A stretch of DNA of 64,000 bases from Linepithema humile (GCF_040581485.1 NC_090133.1:2604001-2668000); one strand, 5' to 3'. Counted from the first letter of the stretch, positions 1 to 13,205 are shown. Numbers and translations are program-made. Notes: a model not told the origin generated them from the sequence alone.

Positions 1-36
<36 letters not shown>
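1..36. repeat. (CT)n then (CA)n microsatellite at window edge
   Basis: A run of CT dinucleotides followed by CA dinucleotides. It is cut by the window edge, so its full length is unknown. Confidence 0.95.
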
Positions 37-37
<1 letters not shown>

Positions 38-502
38 TCTGTCCTCTTTTGTTTCTCTTGTTTTTCTTTTCTGAATTAGAAAAAAAAATTATCAATTACA
101 AATATTTTTAATAAAAATTTTGGCATAATCCAAAATATAAATTGTCTATTATAAATTTATATACAAGATTGCAATAACAGCTATTGAAACGCTTTAACAT
201 TTTATTTTTTATTTTTGATCTACTTAATTTGTATCTTAGCCGATAAATATTTTTTGGCAATTAAATATATTGCTTTCACATTATGAAAAAAAAAAGCATT
301 CCCGATTCTTTCATTTAAAGTTTTCGTATTTTTTTAATGTCTGATGTGCTGCTTAAATCTCTATATATTTTTACATTTTTTCAATTTGTGAAAACAGGGT
401 TGAACAATCACTCAGTGCGTAATAGTCGGAAGAAGCTGTGAAGTGACACTTGAACAAAGACATCATCGGGCTTAGCATCCGACAAAATTCAGATTGATAA
501 GA

Positions 503-3151
503 ATGAAGCGATTGATATTGCTGTCCTTAGTAGCTGTGGCATTGTGCCACGAACCGTTTCAAGTGATTTTCGAGTGGAAGTCAATTGATTTTGAGTGGCC
601 GTCGGAGGAGGAACGGCAATATGCCGTCATGCACGGCGATTACATAGCGGCGAACAATTTCGTGACCACCGTAAAATTCTGGAAGGACAGGATGTACTTG
701 ACCATGCCGCGGTGGAAAGACGGGGTGCCGGTGACGCTGGGCGTCACGTCGGCGAAGCCGGTGAACGGCGTCACGGCGCCCAAGCTGGAGGCCTTTCCCA
801 ACTGGGGCATGCAGAAGCTGGGCGACTGCTCGGCGTTCCAACTGGTGCACAGCGTGGAGATCGATCCTAAAGGTCGCATGTGGGTGCTCGACACCGGTCG
901 GCCCACGTCCCTCAGGGAATTCAAGGCCAACTGCCCGGCGCGCCTCGTCATCCTCGATCTCGAAGACAACGGCCAGATCCTCCGCATTTACAACTTCCCC
1001 GATCACGTGGCACGCCGCGGCGACACGTACCTCAACGACATCGTCCTCGATCACGAGGACGGCGGCTTGGCGTACATCACCGACAACGGCCAACAAGATC
1101 CCGGTATCATCGTGTACTCCCTGAGGAACAACACCTCGTGGAAGGTGCGGCACGATTCCATGAAGGCGAAGTGGGAAGCGATCGGATTCATGGTGGCGAA
1201 GACGCATGTGATCAATCCGGTGCACGTGGACGGCATAGCGCTTTCACCGGCAAGCAGTCGCGACAGGTAATATCGAGGAAAAGGGGGTGGTTTCAATGAG
1301 ATGCATTCGACACTCATTAATATTTATATTATAATTAACATTTTGAAACTGCGAAATGTGTGTTATCTCGGCTAACTTGTAATAATTACCGTCATTACCG
1401 AAAGTTTATAAATGAGTTTTATGACTGAAGTTATTTTATATTTTCTTTTTCTCTATTTTTTTTTGTTGCATAAAACATTCCAAGATTATTATTACAGTTT
1501 TAAATTTAATCTCGAGTCTTTCTCTTCTTATAAATGTTGAAAAATTTAGTTTTTATTATATGAAATCAAATGAGCGCATTTAATGCTAAATGTGATAACA
1601 GTTAACCTATAGATAACCAGTAGTATGGATAACCTGCAGATAACCCACATCTGTTTAATAACATTATTTATCATACTCATAGCTTTATTTAGACTTACAC
1701 AATTTTATTAAATAATTAAAAGATTATGTTTGCTTTCAAAAAAGTTTATTTTTTATTGTTTTCCTTGATTTGTTTACTCTTTATTTTATAATTTTATTTA
1801 AAATATATGCAGAAAATGAAATATTACCATTGTAATAATTTATTTTTACACATACACACATGCATAGTATTGTAAGGATTGAATATTAACTTTTTGAGGG
1901 CAATTAAGAAATAAAATAAATCACTTGATAAAAAAACTTAATATAATGTTCTAATAAAATACAATTTTATAACGTCAGGCGAGTCAGTCTATTTTACAGA
2001 GTTCTCTACAAGCTATCGTTATACCCGATACTTGCCCGAATCACAATTTCCGCGCTATTCCGGCGACAGTTTCTATCTTTATCTATTTACGCCCACACTA
2101 TTTCGTGGGAGAGATTACTAATGTCCCTTTTTACGCTTCTCCAAAAATTTCCCACGAACTCTCGTTCTTCGTCTCGTGCTCTCGGTATTCATAGGCCCCT
2201 CAAGCCTGATTCGCACTTTTGAGGCCCGTTCTCAATACTGGCGGCACCCCGTGCTGACCAATCTCTTTGCCTCTCCCTCTCTGCCTCTTACAGTATATAT
2301 TAATACATATATAATAAATAAATAAAATGTGTCACGTATAAATATACATATGTCATAAAATGAACTTCTTTAGAGAGGATCGCGTGTATGCTTAATGTTG
2401 AACTTGGCACAAAAAAATATGAAAATTCTATTTTTCTCTTTGCTTCTATCTTCTCCTTTTCGTTATTGCTTTGTTTTTCTTACGAATGAGCTTTTAAAAA
2501 AATCATATAAAACTACTTTAACTTTCTGTCGCGCGCCTTGCGTCAAATAAACTTTTGAATATCCTTCGTACCGAAATTTTATATTTACGCAGAAGATTTT
2601 TCGACAAATAACAATTAAATTATTTCAGGAAAGTGTACTACTCGCCTTTGTCTTCTTTCCACTTGTATTCAATCCCGGTATTCGCTTTGAAGAATAACGC
2701 GACGAGTATTGATCAGTACGTGAAGGAACTCGGGCGGAAGTCTTCGCAGACAGACGGCATGGCGATGTCGTCCACTGGTTCGCTGTACTTCGGTCTGTTA
2801 GCCGACGACGCTATCTCCATGTGGGATACCAAAAACGCACCTTCCTTCACCACCGGCCAACGGATAATATCGCGCGATCATGTACTGACGCAGTGGCCCG
2901 ACAGTTTCGCCTTCGACGAGGACGGTAACTTCTGGTGCGTCACCAATATGTTGCAAAATTTCTTGAACAATCGCGTCAATGTTGACCAGCCCAATTACCG
3001 CCTCATTCGGACACGTGTTGGCGTTAGAAATTATCAGTACTATGAGAACGGTACCGCGCCGGAATTACCTGACATCACAGGCGGTGCCAGTACCGTCAGG
3101 CTCGCCTTCGCTACAATATTGAGTATCGTCTTGGTATTTATCGTGAAGTAA
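503..3151 (+). CDS. Yellow/MRJP-family secreted protein (two exons)
   Basis: Exons 503-1266 and 2629-3151 join at GACAG/gtaata and tttcag/G and give a closed 428-aa frame. The start is the ATG at 503, which opens a clear signal peptide (hydrophobic residues 3-14, then CHEPF). The body matches the MRJP/yellow family: a WPSEEERQ N-terminal block, the LGDCSAFQLVHSVEIDPKGRMWVLDTGR region, TYLNDIVLDHEDGGLAYITDN, and GIALSP...VYYSPLSS spanning the splice junction. Yellow proteins are secreted six-bladed propellers linked to cuticle pigmentation, eggshell and other tasks; royal jelly proteins derive from them. The last ~20 residues are hydrophobic and end at LVFIVK, unusual for a plain secreted yellow and suggesting a GPI signal or membrane tail. 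The sub-family is not resolved; yellow-g/g2-like is a guess. An AATAAA at 3301 may be the polyA signal. The coding exons are much more GC-rich than their flanks. Confidence 0.93.
1267..2628 (+). other. Intron of the yellow gene, with a GC-richer block
   Basis: A 1.36-kb intron with gtaata donor and tttcag acceptor. It is mostly AT-rich. The block about 1975-2290 is clearly GC-richer and has no long reading frame. It could be a relic of a dispersed repeat, but I do not recognise the family. Confidence 0.6.
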
Positions 3152-6100
3152 CAGTTTTGTGAAGAAACTTACACCAAAGTTATGCTTTGCACACGCGAAG
3201 AAACGACTTACAAATGTTAGTCAGTTAGATCACACTACTTTTAAATGTGCGGCATTTTTATAGCATCTTGTAAGTAGCAGTGTTGCGAATTAATAATAAG
3301 AATAAATTCTTTTTTTAATTTCTCATGTTGGTGCTGAATGATGATTTTTGAAGGTGGCTTCAAAAGTGGCGGTCGAAGCTAATGTGAAGTTTTCAAATTG
3401 CATCCAGAACTTTGATGCAACATAATATTGCATATATGTCTCGATTGAAAAATGTACAAATAATTATAATCTAAGATTTGAGCAAATATATGTTTATCTG
3501 TGCTCGATTTGTATACGGTACGTCTGCTTATGGAATCTCCGTAGTTCGCCAGTTTCTAGCCCAGAAATAGATTACTTCGCTCGATCATCCCGTGTAGGGG
3601 TCATCTGACCTAGTTTCTGCGACTATTATCTCTTTTCTAAATTCTACCATTGCTTTGAAAGGACAGCATAGCAATGACATTGCAAATATTTAATATGCAT
3701 CTTTGAGTCGCTAGAAGACATTAGGAAGTCGTTCCGAGTTAACAATGCTACTGCATCTACATAATTAAAAAAAAAAAATTTTATCTTATTATTTATTTAC
3801 TACACTGTGTATTTAGATTTAGATGTAAATTAAAAATATGATACAATTAACGATAAAAAAAGCTATTAAAAATTGTGAAAGGGTAGAAAATGCTTACTCA
3901 AGAACGATTTTAAGAATCGACAATTATTTAATCGGCGGTTTTCATTGTTTGAATTTTTGCTGATTTTTGCACGATTTTGCACGAATTATTTATAACTTTT
4001 CCTTACTTTAACTGACCAAAGCACGCCTGATCTTATGCAATCTTAATGATCGAAAGAGGCAAATCTGAAAATGCATTAGAAGTCTGAGCATTTTTATTTC
4101 AATAAAAATCATAGCATTTTATTTATGAAGAACGCTAATCATCAAAGTATATTGTTCAATGGAAGTCTTAAACGGAAGAATGTATGTATGTATATTTTTA
4201 TTAATATTTTAGCCGGTATTTTCACACAACGTCAAACCTGAATCAAATAGTTTTGTCACTTAAGTCATCTCATTACTTTTTCTTAAATCTTTCTATGTAT
4301 ATATAAATATTTATTATTATTATTACTATTATTGTTATTGTGTTTAACATTATAATAATCATTGTAATGGAAGTTTTATGTGGCAATATAATGAGACAAG
4401 TTCCGAACAAAATGTTTATTTCATAAAACCTCATCCTCGTATTTTTCTCTGTTGCAGTCAGTAAATAAATATGCCCCACGATGCATCGCGATCCCATGGA
4501 ATGTTCCATTCGCTCTTGTCGAATGAGTCATGCCTCGTTTTTCTCTCGATGGTTTCAATTCATCACACCATAAATAAGGCCGCGTGCGTTACTGGCATTA
4601 ATAAACAGTACTTTCCTCATAAAAAAAAAAACTATCTGAGATCTCCGCCGTTAAATCTGGCTAATGAGTGCATTGTGCGGCCCAGCACGATTGAATCACA
4701 GGTGTGGTTGTGGTAAGTTCCCAGTTTTGTAATTTCATTTCTTGACTGACGGTGGTGCAGACTTTACGAGCGATTGCGTGACACACATACGTACGTGCTT
4801 ATAGTGCGCACGTGTCGTCGCGCAGAAGTGGGACAACGCACAATTCGCGAGGATAATTGTGGGAAAATCGCGTTTTCATCTTTTCGTTTCCTTTTTACAG
4901 CATTTAATGCTGATATCGCGCAAAAAATGGAGATGCGCTTGATGCGGGCGCATCACGTAAAGTGCGCTTTCCAAATGATGTTAAATATTTAATGTTCTTT
5001 TCAAGTTCCAATATCAAACTATGTATTAGAGATTAAAAATTGGAGAGTAGAATTCGAACGACGAAATAATCATAATTTTAATCAACTTTATACTAAGAGC
5101 AACTGAATTCTAATCTCGAATTTGCAATCTTCAATCTACAAGTCTGATACGACTGAATAATGATTGAAAGGATTTTAAAACATAAATTTGAAATTCAATT
5201 TTTTTTTATTTCCTTTACATTAGTAGCATATGATACAGATAGTGCAGGAAAATAAGGTGATATTATGTATAATTGCGAAAATTCTTTTTTGACGACATCA
5301 TGACATTTATGTCATGACTCAAGAGGAAGAATTGCATAATCCACTTGCCGCGTTTAATGTGTGTATAAATTCTCACCTTGGAATCTCTATTTGCACATGA
5401 TTACCTCGTTATGGAAAAACAGTCACACACTTACGCGCATGGACGTCTATATAAATGGTATGTACTGATGCAATATTTGTAATTGTAAAAATATGAATGT
5501 AAATAAGAATAATTGGTACTGGTTATATTAAATTGCAAATTATGTTTATTCTGTTTAACGCAATATAACATTTATTTAATGACAAAAATCGTAATTTAAA
5601 TACTATGTGTGTTAAATGAAATAATATATATAGACGTAATCTTGAAATTTACAGCACAATCCTGTAGCACTAAGGATGACTATTTCTGACGTCAAGTAAT
5701 TTTATCCGATGACTTTTCAACAAAATTGCTAGCATGAAAAATAAGATATTGCCATCGAAAAAGGAAGAAATAACTTTTAAACTTTTTCTACGTTAATATT
5801 TTATTCACATCGACAATTTTATCGACAAATTTAAATCGTTCGTAAAAGATAATCGACGCTAAAAATAGTCAGGCTCTAAGTTACCATTTGTCAGTAAAAC
5901 CTTTTTTATCGATTGATGTTAATTAACAAAATTGATTAACAAAATTATCTGTGTATAATATATTGTTTTTGTTATTTATATAATGAATTTTATATATGTA
6001 TATTTAGTAAATATAAGCATTAAAAAATGCAAACACATAAAAAGAGTCTCATGCATATTGAAAAAAAGCTTTTATGTTTTTATGATCCAATCTAGTGGTT

Positions 6101-6851
6101 CTCAAACTTTTTCGTTTCACGGCACCTTTTAACGTAAGAATTTTTTCACGGTGCCATAAGTTCAGAAAATACTGAACAATTACATTTAATACTCAAAATT
6201 GTAAATTGCTTAACTTAATTTCCACAAGAAAAATTTGGAATTTTTTAAAAGTTGCTTAAAAATAAGAATATTCAATTGTTTACTTATAAATACATTATAT
6301 TTTACATTGAAATGTAAGAAAGACGTAGTAACATTATGAAAAATCTTTTTTTAACAATTTATTTAGTTTTTATTATAGCATTTTGTTTATATTTTTTTAT
6401 TGTAATGCAGTATAATATTTATATGTATAAAAATATATAATCTTTATATTCGATGTTAAAACGGTGAATATAATAGTGAATATAATAGATAAAGAGTAAT
6501 TCGTGATGTGCCAAGTAGATGTCGCTTCCTATCATTGGACCGTGAAGCGGCGCATTGAATTAAGATTGCCTGGAATTATTAAAATTATCGAATATCCCAC
6601 GGCGCATACTTTGGAAATCACTGATCTAATCTTTGATCTGGAAAATTTTCATACTCTCTTAAAATTTTTTCTTTATTATATCTTATGCAGGTTGGATTAG
6701 TATGGTGCTTTGTCGATTTATTAATACTAAGATCTTCCAGAAAAGTTTTTTCCGTCGTAATTCCAATAAAAATTTAATTTTATTAAATTTCCCTCACCAG
6801 AACCATCAAATTAATTGTGTTTTATTAACACATTAGTTGATTAATAGAACA
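3152..6851. other. Intergenic, AT-rich, no gene seen
   Basis: This lies between the 3' ends of the yellow gene (+) and the reductase gene (-), so both genes converge on it. Only short frames without homology occur. The single recognisable item is a hAT-like terminal sequence near 6093. Confidence 0.6.
6093..6126 (+). repeat. hAT-type transposon terminal sequence (one end only)
   Basis: TAGTGGTTCTCAAACTTTTT followed by a CACGGCACC block resembles the widespread hAT terminal motif CAGTGGTTCTCAA. No matching inverted end is visible nearby, so this is probably a truncated copy. Confidence 0.45.
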
Positions 6852-7898
6852 TTAGTAAAATACGTTTGCAAGTATGTTCCATAAGATCCATAATGTGCCT
6901 AAGATAAGTACAGTTTTGAGGATTTGATGCATCCAGTAAAGTCTGCAAGTCATAATTTCTTAATAAAACTTAATATATTGTAATTCCTTGTATGTATTTA
7001 TAATTTTTTAATTTAAATTAAAAAAGAACTAATCCAAATACAAGAACAAAAATTGATTACCTCTTATATTTAATACGATTAATTTTCAAGGTACTGTCAT
7101 CTTCATTGAGTAAATATAAACGTATTCCTTTGTAATAATCAGAGAGATAAGTCGGCCAATCAAATGCCTTCATGTCAAATTTAAATAATTGCTGATCATC
7201 CTTGCTCATATTATTCCACATTGCTTCAACATTATCATTGCTGATAATGTTTTCGTTAAGACAAAACGGTGCGACTGCTTCGCAAGCTATATGAATCTTT
7301 TTATATAATGTCCACATTCTAAAACATATCAAATAAACGTGTAAAATAATTTTAACTCTCTGCTTTACAGACGAAAGTTTTAATGTACGTTTCTATAATA
7401 CTTTGGTTTACGACCCATGCACACTCTTGCCATGTCCACCAAAAAGGCCGGCAACAAATGAGCCAGCCAAATACATATTTTGTATATTATTTTTTGTCGA
7501 ACAAATATGGTATGCGGCAGCCATATGATATTATTACAAGGATATCTTTCGCACAAGATGTGTACGTAATTGATGTATTGGCCCCACTTCGGCATGTCAT
7601 TTGGCGACACGCTATTGTAAATTAACATGTTCTTGCCTCTTCTACAAAGTAAATCCATTTAAATGTGCAATGTTTATTTGTACATTAAATTAGTAAGTTA
7701 ATCCACTGAAAACTAAATTATTATAAATCTTAAAATTTTCTTATCAATATTATATATGTATATTTGTTTGATAGTAATAAAATAATTAGGATAAAAATTT
7801 TGTATTAATGTTAGCTGCAATATTTATGGTCTCTAGGTTAAAATTTAAAAAAAATTGAGAATAGTAAACATTATTTTGAAAATTTATTGCATTATCTA

Positions 7899-7932
<34 letters not shown>

Positions 7933-10928
7933 CTTGATGTATACACATACTTACTCTTCAAAACGAACGCATGGCTCGAAAATGTCCAAGCTACTTCAAC
8001 TACCTGAGATTTTGTTTCTCAAAAAATAATAAAAATCAAATATTTAAGATAACTGTTATCTAATTTTGTAATTTGGGAATTTAATTAACACTTCAATGAA
8101 CTTATGTAAATTTTTTTAAAAATTTTTGGAGCACATTAAGATTACTTAATAAAGCGCAGAAAAAATAGACCGGTGAGTCTGGTTTACGTTGACAGAAAAC
8201 AACAGTCCGTTTTGAGGATTATTAATGATAATCGTACCTGCATTGTTGATTAAAAACGTCCCATGCACTGGCGATTAAAGCATTTATAGTAATGTCAACA
8301 GGTATAATATTTGTTCTCACTTCGTTATTGCAGTAATGAAATCTCAACCAACCGAGCATAGAAAACATTGTCAATCTCGTCGGACCATAAAAAGTGTCTA
8401 CCCATCCTTTTGCCGGTTCGCTAACACTACTTATCACTGAAAGGAATATTAATTATAGAATCACTAGATATTTACGTTCAAGCAAAGTTCAAAATAATGC
8501 CGAAGTAACTTGGCAGAAATGCAGCGCAGACCACTCGAAACATCAACAAAGTGTAGAACGAGAGAAACGCTTACGAACGAATTAATTTAAAACATTTTCT
8601 GATAAAGACGTTAGCCTTGTAGATCGTGAGGGTCGTGGGCAACCTTCTTTGGCGGACAATTATCCATTGAAGTGGTGGAAACCAATCCACGTACAGTTCG
8701 TGATCTTGTGGAAGAGTGGAAAAAAACAACAACTGAAGGCCATTAGAAAGTAATCAGGAAGAGAAAAAAGGACTCGAAAAATGAATTTTTCTATGTCAGT
8801 TGATCGTCGTCTAAAGAATGTTGTTCGTAACTTTCACGATTTTCAAGGGTAACATCTCCAGCGTAAAATTTTTGAATCAATGTTGGACTGTTAGGCGCGT
8901 GATATTTTATTAATTTTACATTACGAGACTTTATTTTTACATTACTACATTATTTTGTACATCTTTTTTTCTTCATAAAGTAAATTAATTAATAATTCAC
9001 TCGAAACTTTAAATACTCATAAATTCTAATAAATGCAGTTCCCAAAAAAATGTTTTATATATAACATTTATTTGTTTTTTGTAGTATATAAAAGTGTAAC
9101 TTCTAGAGGAAAATAGGAGGAAACATAACTTTATTACTATTATAAAATTTTCCGAGATATATAAATCATATAAAAATAGTGAAAGTATTAATCGATTTGA
9201 GTTATGACCTTAATAAAATAAAATAATTTAAATAATGTCGCAATATTAAAAAAAAATGCTTGGTAAACAAAAAAGACACAAGAAGCAAAGTAGACAAGGA
9301 ATTACGTACTAAACGATTTAATAAATTTTTGAATATGCAAACTTGTTTACTAAATAATTAATTAATTTCTCACCTATAGATGGTCTAAATATCCCCATTG
9401 GCACATTTCCACTTTCAATTCTGTAGAATTCTTCCGCTATAGCTTTCGTAAATGTGTAAGTATTCGTCCATTGTGAAGAGATTCTGTCAAAAAGATATAT
9501 ATCAATTTACCTTCTTACATAAATATATATATATCACTTTTATTGTATTAAAAATTATATTAATTTATTTGTATTATATTAAAAACAACGAAAGTTTAGG
9601 AAAGGATACGTACTTAGGTATAAATTTGTCAAGTTCATTTTCCGAAAGAGTATTTGTCAAGGCGATAAGACTTTTATAGTCGATGGGACATTTATAAAAA
9701 CGCTCCTCGATATGTCGGACATGGAATTGCGAATAGATGGTCGATACATGTATAAATGACTGCAAGCAACGATATTTATATTAATACAATTATTTCTCAA
9801 AATAGATAATAATTACGTAAAATTCAATCATTTTTTCCGATTAATATTGTTAGAATATTAAATTTTCCTATTCGTAACGATAGAAATCCGTATTATAAAA
9901 TAAAAAATCACCTTTAAGTTTGTCATACATTTAATGATATTGAAAAGTTCACAGGAAGCGGTAACATTTGATGCCGTACTAGTTTTTATGTTCTCATTGA
10001 AGCGTACAGTCGCTGCCACATGAAAAACTATGGACACCTACAATAAACAAGAATGATTTTTACATTATGAACGAATCGTGCGAACGAAAGAGAAATTTGC
10101 ACCATTTACTTTTTGTATTAGTATGTCCTTCTCATTTTCAGACAATCCCAAACCGTTGGCTTCAAGATCGCCTGTAATCGGTACAATTTTCTTGCGAAAG
10201 TGAGGTACTTCCTCTTTCAGTCGGTTATAAAGCTACAAATTATAGATTTAAGTGATATGATTTTACAAGTGCATTACGTTGCATACTGATATATTGCTTT
10301 TTTCAGACACCCACCGGAGACTCGAACAGTTCATTCAGTCGGATTTTGGGATCTTTGCTTTTCTTTGAACGTATCAGTAAATATATCTTGGAGATATCGG
10401 GGCAGCTACGCAATAATTTTTCAACCAAGGTCTTACCAAGGAATCCAGTACTTCCTACAAAACGTAACAAGGTAAAGCTGCACAATTAATATGTGTAAAT
10501 CAGAAAACGTTGACCAAATTATATTCAGAAAATTCTTTGAAAATTTTAATCAATTAATGCTGTAAAGTGTAGTTCTTTCAATTAATATATAATAGCGTTT
10601 CTCAGCCACAATTTCGGGCCCTCTTTAGTGAATACATATTAAAAGAAAATAATCTCTAATAATTAATGTAATAAAGAATAAATTCAAAAATCATACGCGC
10701 AGCACCTGAACGGCACAACGAATCCGGCACAGTATTATTCAACTTGTATTTTTTTTTTTTTAATATTAGAACTAATATGTGAATATAATTATTCCATATA
10801 ATTAGTATATTATTTTTAAGTATATTATATATGCTGTTATAAATACCTGTAATGAAAATCGACTGTCCTGCGTAAAATCTTTGAATCGATGTTTGACTTT
10901 CAGTTTTATTACTTTCAACGCAATTCAT
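6852..10928 (-). CDS. Fatty acyl-CoA reductase (ten coding exons)
   Basis: The exons, in transcript order, are 10928-10847, 10454-10315, 10232-10110, 10037-9912, 9759-9614, 9483-9374, 8436-8238, 7641-7402, 7318-7061 and 6942-6852. All borders are GT/AG and the frame closes at 504 aa. The enzyme reduces long-chain acyl-CoA to fatty alcohol with NADPH, used in insects for wax, hydrocarbon or pheromone synthesis. It shows the Rossmann motif TGSTGFLG (27-34), VVFHVAATVRF-like text (VSIVFHVAATVRFNE), and the catalytic YxxxK as YTFTK (Y215, K219). The C-terminal sterile/FAR_C domain follows, then a final 91-base exon encoding LYWMHQILK plus a hydrophobic membrane tail. Length is normal for the family. 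The first codon follows an acceptor-like tttcag, so an upstream untranslated exon is likely. Insects carry many FAR paralogues, and I cannot tell which one this is. Confidence 0.95.
7900..7930. repeat. (TG)n microsatellite
   Basis: An uninterrupted TG run of about 15 units inside the intron between the seventh and eighth coding exons of the acyl-CoA reductase gene. Confidence 0.95.
8606..8740 (+). pseudogene. Degraded mariner-like transposase fragment
   Basis: In two frames this reads DVSLVDREGRGQPSLADN and then EVVETNPRTVRDLVEEW. It matches the pattern of the second helix-turn-helix of mariner transposases (..GRPS..D..L...E.NPR.T.R.LAEE..). A frameshift separates the two parts and the rest of the gene is missing. 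It lies antisense in a reductase intron and is a dead remnant. Confidence 0.6.
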
Positions 10929-11078
10929 GATATCTGAAATTAGAAATAAAAAATATGCAAAAAGGCTCAAATAATTAAAGCAATCATATAAAAATTATCA
11001 GAAGCGCAAAGAGCCAAAACACCAGATTTTTCTACTTCATAATTCATTATTTCACAAAATATTGTATATTTTTAACTT

Positions 11079-11187
11079 CCCAGGGAGAACAACAGGTCTA
11101 AGAAACGTCTAATAGACGTCTATCGACGTCTATTAGATGTCTATAGACGTTTATTAGACGTTTCTTAGACCTGTTGTTCTCCCTGGG
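11079..11187. mobile_element. Palindromic CCCAGGGAGAAC mini-element
   Basis: A near-perfect 109-bp inverted repeat running from CCCAGGGAGAACAACAGG to its complement. The centre is built from near-copies of the 10-11 bp motif AGACGTCTAT in both orientations. It is entirely non-coding. Termini and subterminal repeats suggest a miniature inverted-repeat element. Confidence 0.75.
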
Positions 11188-11453
11188 TTTGTAATACATA
11201 AAAATTTATTCGATCAAGTTTTTGCTATCATACGTGTTTGTTACAGAAATTTGAAGCATCATACATAATGAAAATAATAATTATTATATAATCTATTAAT
11301 TGTTTATAACAAAGAACGTCAACAAGTGAAGCGCTTGCCCCCCTCCCCTCCTCTTGCAGAGAAGAAATAATTATGAAAATCATAAATGTAAAGAAGCATC
11401 TGATACATTACAATCTATTTCCACCATTCCACCATTCCACCATTTTTAATATT

Positions 11454-11864
11454 AATTAGGCGCTAAAGTAGAACGCGTAAAGCAGATGATGAAAGCTCAA
11501 TTGTGTGTAAACAAGATGTTTCATAATGTTCCTGTCAACGCTCGTGTGCGGATAGAGTGCAGTGAACTAAATAAAAAAGTCGTTTACTATTTTGCAATTT
11601 TCGCAATAATAATTGTGATAGTAATTAAAAAGTATTGACGAATAATCGCGCGTTGGGCGCGGCTAGACTATGGGCTGTACGCTCTAGGCGTGGCAGCAAC
11701 CAGGATCGCACGAAAAGTACTTCTGCTCTCGCCATTGTAATTTTTCGTTGCTGTGCAATCCTCGTCCGCACACGAGCGTTGGCAGGAACATCATGAAACA
11801 TTTTGTTTGCACACAATTGAGCTTTCATCATCTGCTTTACGCGTTCTACTTTAGCGCCTAATTA
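11454..11864. mobile_element. Foldback/MITE-like element with ~100-bp inverted arms
   Basis: The left arm (about 11454-11550) and right arm (about 11758-11864) are inverted copies. They start TTAGGCGCTAAAGTAGAACG and share the block around AGCAGATGATGAAAGCTCAA. The element is flanked by TAAT/ATTA-like sequence. The 200-bp core has no reading frame of note. Confidence 0.75.
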
Positions 11865-13108
11865 AAATTAAAAATTAATTAAAATTAATTATTTACTCGT
11901 GAGATTAAGCACCATATTTTATTTGCACATTCATTTTGTAGCAAAAATTTCAAAATTTACTATACAAACTTAAAACACAGAGAGATTCATTTAATTCACA
12001 ATATTACCATATCATCGAGACGAGTTTAATAAATTTCGAATGGAAGAGCTCGATTCGAAAGAGAAGCAGGGCGGCTCGGCTACGCGCAAAGGATCAAGTT
12101 CCGGTGATTTGATATTAAACGACACCAAGATGCAGAATCACAAAATTATAAACTTCCAATTAACAGTAGGAAAAGAGAAAAAAAACGTTTATTTATTATA
12201 CAGCGTTTTCGATAATAGAAGTAAACTTGATACAACGAAATGATATTGCGTGCAGTACAACTTCGTTCTAATGTTACTGCTCTTAGCAATATGCAAGATT
12301 AAAACTGCTGCTTTCACTGCTAGCATTACACTGGAACTCAACTCAGACATCTCACCAATGAGATTAACAGTGAACGCATTAAGGATATTGTAATTAACAA
12401 AACGTAAAATTAGAAACTTACAAGGAAAGTAACTCGAGTGTTTTTCTTCGATTTTTATCGGCTTTGAGTTATGCGTGGAGCAATTGAAAATAAGAACTTC
12501 CTACCGTTTTGCCGCGCCAATTATATACGTTGGCGGTCAGAAATTTATTTTTCTTTTTAATTTTCACTCGATGCGCCGCACTTTACCAGAACTTGTTTTG
12601 TCTAAACTGTTACTTCACTTTAATATTGTAAAATAATTTTAACTCTTTACCTAAAAATATGGATAAAATGTTCAATAATTTTAACAAGTCGTATCAGCGA
12701 ATCTAATTTGATATTTTAATTCTAAAAAATATAAAAAACTAACTCAATGACAATGTAGATACTTTCTGGATGCTCGTGATTTATAAACTAAATAAGAGTA
12801 AAATAAACTTACCGAACGTCTAATACTGCTACACAGAGAATAAAGTCTATTACTACCAAAGTTTCTTAAATTCTTCGTCTTGCGTCGGTCTTCAGAAAAT
12901 GCAAACTGAAAACATAAGTAAGTACGGGCTAGTGAGCCATGTAACATACTGAAGTGAACTTTTTCCAACAAGAATCAATGTGTAATTCGCGGCTTAAGAA
13001 TAGCAATAGTAGGTAGGGATGTATGTTCTCCTTCCACATTTATTATCGTGTATGGTGGGGATATTAAAAACGAAAACAGATATGAGATAGACGTCCCCGT
13101 CCAATATA

Positions 13109-13109
<1 letters not shown>

Positions 13110-13204
<95 letters not shown>
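13110..13204. repeat. Long (TC)n microsatellite
   Basis: About 95 bp of almost pure TC repeat. It creates spurious low-complexity Arg/Glu and Ser/Leu frames on both strands, which are not genes. Confidence 0.97.

Positions 13205-13205
<1 letters not shown>

Noticed and set aside
581..1225. A 214-aa minus-strand frame over the yellow exon
   Set aside because: His/Arg/Val-rich shadow of a GC-rich coding exon; the plus strand carries a clear conserved family.
12040..12243. A 67-aa plus-strand frame starting MEELDSKEKQGG
   Set aside because: No homology or splice context, and the rest of the frame is AT-rich and stops quickly.
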